From: Erigeron canadensis
Taxonomy: Eukaryota; Streptophyta; Magnoliopsida; Asterales; Asteraceae
Direction: 5' to 3'
Assembly (NCBI RefSeq): GCF_010389155.1
Contig: NC_057763.1
Span: 10,106,649-10,170,648, forward strand
Length of the DNA: 64,000 nucleotides
Positions 57,142-64,000 of this stretch are shown here, piece after piece (the stretch's first letter is position 1; each line of letters begins with the position of its first letter). The position numbers and the translations under genes were made by a program. Below the pieces are notes generated by a model. The model worked only from the letters and a program-made list of their open reading frames with translations, searched no databases and was not told the DNA's origin.

Positions 57142-57242
57142 AAACCTTTATAAATTAATAATGTTAACACCGGGATATTTTATTAAACTATCAAGATATT
57201 ATTATATCGATAAATTAATAAATTATTAATTTAAAGAGGTTT
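57142..57242. repeat. ~100-bp inverted-repeat element
   Basis: AAACCTTTATAAATTAATAA at the left and TTATTAATTTAAAGAGGTTT at the right are inverted copies. A related copy lies at 48917-49014. Confidence 0.55.
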
Positions 57243-57364
57243 ATGTATCACTTTTAAAATTTTCATATCCAATGTATATTCACACATTAAATGACACAAG
57301 AGTCCAAAGCAAAATGTTTTCAACACGATAAAATTTGTTCCATGAATTTAATCGGCTCAAGTAA

Positions 57365-60080
57365 TGTAACACCCCACCGTTAGCGGAAACATGAGGTGTC
57401 CTGAAAAGTACAGCATGACATGGAATTACATAGATACTGCTAAATGAAATAGAATATAATAAATATATTCCCAAAAATATGAGTTCAAGTCATATCAGTG
57501 CTAATATAGCTTATTACAATCAAGTCCATAAAGAAATAATCCAAGGCATGTAGCCTTAAAGTCTGACAATAAATAAAGGAGCACTAAACTCCGAAGTCCA
57601 TGTCTAGAGTAGCAGTCTTTATCCCTGATTAGCCTGAGTACCTGAAAAGTATACTAAAACGTGTCAACACAAAGGTTGGTGAGTTCGTAGGTTTTATGTC
57701 AAAAGTCTAGTCAAAGAAATATGTCTTTTGTCTATTCTTTTAAGTCTAAACAAGTAATAGTTCAATATATAACGAGCAGAGTTACGCCATAATAAGTCCA
57801 AATGTCTCAATGTCTCAAAGTCCGGCCTTACGGTACCTGCCTTAGTCCAAAGTCTCAAAGTCTCAAGTCTCCAATACACACAAAAAGCCCGTCAGTTAAG
57901 CACATCATTAAGCACAACAACAAACACATAATCACAAACATACAATAAGACAGAAGCACGTCAAATGGCATAAGTAACTCTATACGCACAGGCTCAATAC
58001 TGAACATAAACAAAAATCGACAAAACTGTTTAAAAAGAACAAGTATACTTTTCACTCCAAAACATGTAAAAAGAGGGCTACGAAACTCACCTAAATGCAG
58101 CACAAGTATAAGTATCATAATTCAACGTACAAGAACAGGAACAGTCAGTACACCTGAAACACGCTCAATATCTGTCCAACAATCCTACATTATCCACAAG
58201 TCATCCAGTAAGTACTTACTTAATTACACAAGTCCATGTCCTATACTAGTGTCATAGGAAATGCCATTATATCTTATCAATTGTCATAATATATATATAT
58301 AATAGTCATTTTGTCCTTATAAATTGTCCATGTGATATGCTTCTTTTAATAATGTCATATTCTTATTGTTTATATCTTGTCATATATTTATATGGAATGT
58401 CATTATAAAATCTGGTCCGATAAGTCATTGACTATTATTATACAAATGTATAATTTATATAGTCCTTACAAAGTCTTTTTAATATATATACTTAGTCATA
58501 TGTCCATATTAGATTTAATCCTTATATATATATACATATGTCCATATCAATTTAATTCTTATATATATATGTCTACTTAAATTAGTCCTTATATATATAT
58601 ATATATGTATATTCATATTAATTTCTTTATTATAAAACTTGGGATTTAATTTTCAAAATAGATCAATTAATTAAAATACAATTTAACTTTATTTAAAACT
58701 TTAATTTTGACTAAAATATCAAAATAAAACTCAAACACCATTTCATACCCAAATCGACTTTTAGACCCCAAAAATGTTTTCCTGGTCGGTTTGACCAACA
58801 GTTTGACCAAGTTGACCGAACCAAAAAGCAAGATTCCGGTTACAAGTATGAACCATAACCGATTTTAAGAACAAAAATTACTAGAGCAACCCGGATCTAT
58901 AGTAGAGCTAGCCAAGAACAACCCGAAAAGTATATTTATAGCCACGATTTTATCAACTTTCTGGTTTACACACATGAACAATAACCGAAATCATAATGCA
59001 AACATCAAACCTAAACAACAACAATAATTTTCGGACCAAGAGATTTCGGATCCAAGTGTTTTCGGGTCTAAAGTATTCGGATATACAAGTGTTCGGACCA
59101 TAGATTCCGGATTTGGAAGATTTTAGGTTTAAACATTCCGGATTCAAAGATTTCGGACTTATAAATCTCGAATCTAACAAGGTTTCAAGCATACTTTTCA
59201 TATTTCATGAATTTCGGATACATCTATATACAGCACCGAAAATATATATATTTATATGTAAAAAAAATCGGATTTAATTATATATAAACATAATACAACC
59301 GATTTATATATGTACAAAGGTCAAGTTTTCGGATCTAAACAATAATAGATAAGTAAAATTCGGATATATATATATCCGTAAATATGCGTATTTTTCAAAG
59401 AAGAATACGAATTTGATGAAGAATGAACATAAACCATGTGAACCTTACCAAGCTCTTTATGAAAATGAAGAAGAAAGTGAAAATTGATGGTGGTTTGTGG
59501 TGGTGGAGTGGCGGCCGACTGGTGGTTGATGGTGGAGTGTGGTGGCGGCTGAGAAAGGGAGAGAGAGGAAGGAGGATGGCTGAGATAAAAGAGAGAGGGA
59601 GGAGAAGTGTGTGAGAAGGAGAGGGGAAATGGGATGGGGCTAGGGTTTATTTTTCCTTATATACTCCTCCAGAACCCTAATTACTTTTCTTTTGACTTTC
59701 CTTTAAAAGCGTTTGACCCGACAATTCCAGAAACTCGAGACCCGTTAACTCATTTTTGTCGACATATTTAAATGTAACTCATCAATAGCTTTCTAACGGA
59801 TATAAACATGTGTATATTTAATTATTAAAATATCTTTTATTGGTTACATTTCAAGTATTTCATTTATTTTGGCATTTCCATAAGACAACTAGTATTCCTC
59901 CTATTTTCGAGTTCACGTGCAATTTTTTTCTAAAGTCTAAAGGCTCATAAAGCTCAAATAAAACACAAATCCATTTATTCCATAATAAAGTCTTAAAGTC
60001 TAACGAGGTACATAAACAAAACGAACTAAAAATGACAGAAAAAGTAATTCAGGAAAATCGCTCAGATGACGGTTGTCACA
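57365..60080 (-). repeat. T2 3' LTR (2.7 kb)
   Basis: The plus strand begins TGTAACACCCCACCGTTAGC and ends GGTTGTCACA next to the PPT. Shares with solo LTR S the ACGTGTCAACACAAAGG and GGTGAGTTCGTAGG blocks (57659-57694). Contains AT-rich TATATA tracts (58290-58610, 59240-59390). No gene. Confidence 0.8.
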
Positions 60081-60114
60081 GCATTACCCCGTTAAAAGAA
60101 TTTCGTCTCGAAAT
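60081..60114 (-). promoter_or_regulatory. T2 polypurine tract region
   Basis: The minus strand reads TTTCGAGACGAAATTC then TTTTAACGGGGTAATGC before the LTR; the tract is interrupted by pyrimidines, so decayed. Confidence 0.6.
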
Positions 60115-60507
60115 TCAACTCAAACTAGTCCCATTAAACAATTGGGTGTATTTTGTCTTGAAATGATCTTCCCGTTCCCAAGTATATTCAGGCCCTCGCT
60201 TTGAATTCCATCGAACCTTGACAAGTGTATACTTGGTTTTCTTTAATTTCCGCTCCTTGCGATCCACAATTTCCAAAGGTTCTTCAACGAAGTTCAACTT
60301 ATTGTCGATCCGGATTTCGTCCATAGGCACATGACGATCTTCTTCAGCTAAACATTTTCGAAGATGAGACACATGAAATACGTCGTGAACTCCCTTAAGC
60401 TCTTCCGAAAGTCTCAATCGATAAGCTACTTCGCCAACTCTTTCTAGTATCTCAAAAGGTCCAATAAATCTAGGTCCAAGTTTTCCACTCTTGACAAATC
60501 TAACCAC
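60115..60507 (-). pseudogene. T2 integrase C-terminus and chromodomain
   Basis: Contains KLGPRFIGPFEILERVGEVAYRLRLS, the GPF/Y module, HDVFHVSHLRKC, then PLEIVDRKERKLKKTKYTLVKVRWNSKRGPEYTWERED, a chromodomain-like segment that in chromoviruses directs integration to heterochromatin. A TGA at 60508-60510 (usual Gly codon in PWKGVVRF) separates it from the integrase core, in the same frame. Confidence 0.9.
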
Positions 60508-61692
60508 TCATTTCCAAGGGGAAACCTTAAGAAGTACACGGTCCCCAACATTGAATTCTAAAGGTCTACGTCTAACGTCGGCATACTTCTTTTGTCGTTC
60601 ACGTGCTAATCTAAGTCGCTCTTTAATCTGAATTATTTTCTCGGCAGTCTCTTCAATAAGCTCAGGCCCAACCAACTGGCTATCGCCAAAGTCAGACCAT
60701 GCGACAGGTGATCTACACTTCCGTCCATACAATGCCTTGAAAGGAGCCATATTAATACTCGTGTGATAACTATTGTTGTAAGAGAATTCTATCAAATGTA
60801 GATGGTCATCCCAGTTACCACCAAAATCTAAGACACAGGCTCTCAACATGTCTTCTAAAGTCTGAATAGTACGTTCACTCTGACCATCAGTTTGTGGATG
60901 GTACGCCATACTCATGTCTATCCTAGTCCCAAAGGCCTTCTGAAACCATCGCCAAAACTGAGAATTAAAGCGAGTATCTCTGTTTGAAATAATTGAAACT
61001 GGTACGCCATGTTTCGATACGACTTCCTTTACATACTTCCTCACCAATTTCTCTGTGGGGTCTTTTTCATGAATGGCTAGGAAATGAGCAGACTTTGTCA
61101 ATCTATCGACGATCACCCATATCATATCATGACCCTCCTTCGTCCTAGGCAGTTTGGTAATGAAATCCATAGTTATGTTCTCCCACTTCCATTCAGGAAT
61201 TTCTGGTTGTCTGAGTAATCCCGTAGGCTTTTGATGTTTTGCTTTCACCTGTAGACATGTCAAGCATCGGCTTACAAACTCAGCAACATCTTTCTTCATG
61301 CCAGGCCACCAATATAACTCACGCAAATCATAGTTCATCTTGTCGGTGCCCGGATGTACCGAATACCTTGTATTATGAGCTTCGTTCAATATTAATGTTC
61401 GTAAATCACCAGTGGAAGGAACCCATAGTCTGTCCATGAAGTACAAGCCGTCACCGTCTCTTCTATCCAAATGTTGTTCCATTCTTCGTAGTTCCTTCTT
61501 AAGAAGATCTTTATCACCAACAACCACCAATTGTGCTTCTATGATCTGATCTCTGACACTTCTTTGCACTGTAATACTCATAACACGTACACGTCTAGAA
61601 ACTACATTGGCTTTCCCTGGGTGATAACGAATGTCACAGTCATAATCATTGAGTAACTCAAGCCATCTTCGGGTGATCCACGTGTATTCCAT
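60508..61692 (-). pseudogene. T2 RNase H tail and integrase core
   Basis: Starts with the end of RNase H ([23 protein letters not shown]). The H2C2 zinc finger follows ([36 protein letters not shown]). Catalytic core: [21 protein letters not shown] and [20 protein letters not shown]. The second catalytic Asp, normally SDRD, reads SNRD, so the enzyme would be inactive. [18 protein letters not shown] block ([14 protein letters not shown]) and [20 protein letters not shown] follow. No start codon of its own; part of a polyprotein. Confidence 0.9.
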
Positions 61693-62342
61693 CCTTACTC
61701 ACGATATGTCCCAGAAAGTGTACCTCATCAAGCCAAAACTCACATTTAGAAAATTTTCCATACAGTTTTTCCTTTCTCAGTAATTCCAGCACTTTTCTCA
61801 GATGTTCAGCATGTTCTTCCTTTGTCTTTGAGTAAATTAGGATGTCGTCGATGAACACAATTACAAACTTATCCAAATACGGTCGACACACTCTATTCAT
61901 CAAATCCATGAATACTGCTAGAACGTTAGTCAATCCAAAAGGCATCACTGTGAACTCAAAATGTCCATATCTTATTCTAAAAGCAGTCATTGGTATATCG
62001 TCCTCGTGTACACGCAGTTGATGATACCCTGAACGTAAGTCAATTTTTGAGAAACACTTTGCGCCTTGAAGTTGATCGAACAGATCATCAATCCTAGGAA
62101 GGGGATAACGATTCTTTACTGTTAACTTTTTCAGCTCACGGTAGTCAATACACATGCGAAACGAACCATCCTTCTTTTCGACGAATAAGACAGGTGCTCC
62201 CCACGGTGACTGGCTAGGTCTAATAAATCCTTTGTTCTAAAGTTCTTTTAATTACGTGGCCAATTCTTGTAATTCAGTTGTTGCTAATCTATAGGGGGAT
62301 TTTGCTACAGGAGCTGCATTAGGAACAAGACTAATGCGAAAA
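61658..62342 (-). pseudogene. T2 reverse transcriptase with deleted connection/RNase H
   Basis: Frame open from about 62234 to 61658; a TAG near 62238 interrupts the preceding [11 protein letters not shown]. Motifs: [72 protein letters not shown], and the catalytic [11 protein letters not shown]. After [12 protein letters not shown] the sequence passes straight to [11 protein letters not shown], so roughly 0.5-0.6 kb of the thumb, connection and RNase H is missing. RT could not complete a cycle. Confidence 0.9.
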
Positions 62343-62927
62343 TCAATTTGTCGAGACGCCAAGTAAATCATCAGAGAAGACATCCTGATAGTCCCGAACG
62401 ACGGGGACATCAATCAAGCTAACCTCTTTAGCAGACGCACTCATGACACGACTTTCAAAAGAATCAGACACCTCGCCCTGAACTTCTAGTATCTCGCCAT
62501 TTGGTAAGGGAATTCTAACAATTTTTGCAGTACATAGAATCGTCGCATCGACCAAAGACATCCAGTCCATACCAACAATAACGTCAAAACTCCCCATTTC
62601 AAAAGGTAATAAGTCAATAAAGAAAGCATGATTATTAAGAAATAGTGTGCACGAACGGATGACTTGGTCTAATCTGACTAACCCACCATTAGCCATTTCT
62701 ACGTCAAAACATAAATACATAGGGCTCGGCTTAGTATTCAATAAAGGAACGAAACTAGTCGCGACAAAACTATAATCAGCTCCAGAATCAAAGAGAATAG
62801 TAGCATAATGACCATTTAGAAGAAAAGTACCTGCAACAACGTTCGGGTCGTTGCGAGCCTCGGCAGCATTTAGAACAAAAGCACGACCTCTAGCAGCTGG
62901 AGCCTGATTGCCCCTATTCTGATTGGG
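62343..62927 (-). pseudogene. T2 aspartic protease
   Basis: The same frame as the zinc-knuckle part, after one TGA. LFDSGADYSFV (DSG at 62789-62781) is the retropepsin active site; FFIDLLPFEMGSFDVIVGMDWMS is the conserved flap and GMDWL block. The frame is lost near 62358, where a frameshift leads to RQIDFRISLVPNAAPV before RT. Confidence 0.88.
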
Positions 62928-63383
62928 TCAAGTAATCTGTAGCTGGTTAGGATGAACTGCCACTTGAACCTGTTGCCCAACCCACTGAGGACATGTGTTC
63001 CGATAGTGATCAGTGGCCCTACATTCATAGCATCCTCCACGAACTCCGGTTGGTCTTCTTTGATTCAATGGTACAACATTCAATGGTGCTCTATTCCATG
63101 GTGCCACTTGAGTCCTTGGTTCCCTACAGTAGTTTGCCAAACGACCAGTCTTATTATAGTTGTAACATGTTAAGCAATTCTGATTTGCTGCATGGTGAAG
63201 ATTGCACTTGGTACACTTAGGATGAGGACCCGCATATTCCTTTTTGCCAGCATCAGTCACTGCAAATACCTTGCCTCTGTATAGTCTCTTCCCATCAGAT
63301 CGCCAAACTTTCTTACTATTACTCGTCCCACTGCTTGCCTTCCTTTTTGTCCCAACAGCAGTAATAGTTCCACATTGAACCAA
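62928..63383 (-). pseudogene. T2 gag C-terminal part with CCHC knuckles
   Basis: First knuckle CYNYNKTGRLANYC is degenerate (second Cys to Tyr, His to Arg). Second knuckle CYECRATDHYRNTC keeps all CCHC residues. The part ends in a TGA (62928-62930) at a former Arg codon, followed in frame by protease. A frameshift near 63380 separates it from the capsid part. Binds element RNA. Confidence 0.85.
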
Positions 63384-64000
63384 CTCCTAGTCATAGCTTC
63401 AGACCTCAATATAGCCTCCTCTAAGGTATTTGGGTAAACAGCAGCCATAGTCGACCTAACATGAGGAATTAACCCACGGAGATACTTCTCTATACCTTTG
63501 TTCTCAGGTTTAACCAAATGCGGAACGAGCCTTGATAGTTCATTAAAACGGGTAGTATATCCAGCATGATCAGCACCGACCATCTTATGTTCCAAAAAAT
63601 CTCGTTCTAGCTTCACCAGTTCGGTTGCTGTATAGAACTTTCTCATCATCAACTCTCTGAAGTTATACCAAGACATCGCCTCTACCACTAATCTGCCTCT
63701 GATTCGGCACTGAGTGTTCCACCAAGACAAAGCATCTTTAGTGAAAGAGTTTGCCACATACTTGACCCTTTGTTCAGGAGTACATTCACTAATACCAATC
63801 ACAGCTTCCATCTTTTCTAACCATTGAAAAAACTTAACTGCTCCACCTCTACCATTGTACTCTTGCACGCCACAATACTTAAAGTTTTTGTAAGTACAAG
63901 TCCTGACACCACTTCTAGGTCCCCTTGGCACATTCCCAATACGAATTCCTTGATTAACGTCTTCATAATATTCATCATCTTGATCATCCCCTGCGTCCTC
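63257..64000 (-). pseudogene. T2 gag capsid part, open to the window edge
   Basis: The frame is open without a start codon from 64000, so gag begins outside the window. RETROTRANS_GAG features: FFQWLEKMEAVIGISECTPEQRVKYVANSFTKDALSWWNTQ, FRELMMRKFYTATELVKLERDFLEHKM, YTTRFNELSRLVPHLV, KGIEKYLRGLIPHVR. It changes frame near 63380. Encodes the capsid/nucleocapsid precursor. Confidence 0.9.

Larger units (their letters stand above)
57365..64000 (-). mobile_element. Tekay-like chromovirus T2 (Ty3/gypsy), right end beyond window
   Basis: Reading leftward from the window edge: gag, CCHC knuckles, protease, RT, truncated RNase H, integrase, chromodomain, PPT, 3' LTR. The TSD candidate left of the LTR is AGTAA (57360-57364). 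Frames are broken in several places. The 5' LTR is outside. Confidence 0.9.

Noticed and set aside
57694..58118. Short minus-strand ORFs in the T2 LTR
   Set aside because: Non-coding LTR sequence; no homology and no conservation with solo LTR S beyond the regulatory blocks.

Overview
This window is plant repeat DNA, almost certainly from a eudicot nuclear genome. The layout of its Sirevirus-type Ty1/copia elements (a third ORF after pol, and an extended gag-pol spacer) resembles elements I know from Asteraceae; that family assignment is inference. I found no convincing host gene, rRNA, tRNA or CRISPR array. Nearly everything is LTR retrotransposon sequence nested several levels deep, plus a few small DNA transposons. 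Alignments, divergences and motif counts were done by eye and should be recomputed.

Left part (1-12.9 kb): the 3' part of a decayed Sirevirus-type element, E1 (+), runs to about 8392 with integrase, reverse transcriptase/RNase H, an internal TATA box, a long third ORF, a PPT and a 972-bp LTR. It sits in the gag of a minus-strand copia element, X, whose PBS (9044-9055) and 5' LTR follow. Next comes a degenerate, gene-free tract that ends in a PPT and the 3' LTR of a Tekay/Del-like gypsy element, T1 (LTR 11322-41778, interrupted).

Central nest: the T1 LTR is interrupted by a solo gypsy LTR, S (12905-39000, TSD ATTTA on both sides). S is interrupted by a second third-ORF Sirevirus, E2 (minus, 14260-37460). 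E2's gag-pol spacer is interrupted by a third Sirevirus, E3 (plus, 22663-34487, TSD TGCTT). LTR divergence by eye fits this order: about 2.9% for E2 and about 1.6% for E3. E2 has a truncated 3' LTR and is flanked by a 199-bp duplication of target DNA instead of a 5-bp TSD.

Right part (41.8-57.3 kb): a Helitron-like 3' end, a PIF/Harbinger MITE (43225-43508), and three LTRs of one gypsy family: A (44081-48640, interrupted by an opposite-strand LTR, D), B (50461-55904, TSD ATGGT) and C (52807-55258, TSD TAACC, nested in B). There is also a hAT MITE with 8-bp TSDs that carries a small Helitron, and a foldback element. LTRs A, B and C each carry an array of short odd-length palindromes ahead of the same conserved block, and in A and B the pitch is 20 bp.

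Right end (57.4-64 kb): a minus-strand Tekay-like chromovirus, T2, with its 3' LTR (57365-60080), integrase with chromodomain, an RT that has lost most of RNase H, protease and gag. It runs off the right edge.

The most notable signals are the aberrant E2 insertion, the palindrome arrays, an internal promoter ahead of the third ORF, a three-fold covarying hairpin repeat and a recurring post-pol motif in the Sireviruses, a TQT (LC8-type) repeat in E3, and a sequence module shared by the E3 leader and gypsy LTR S.
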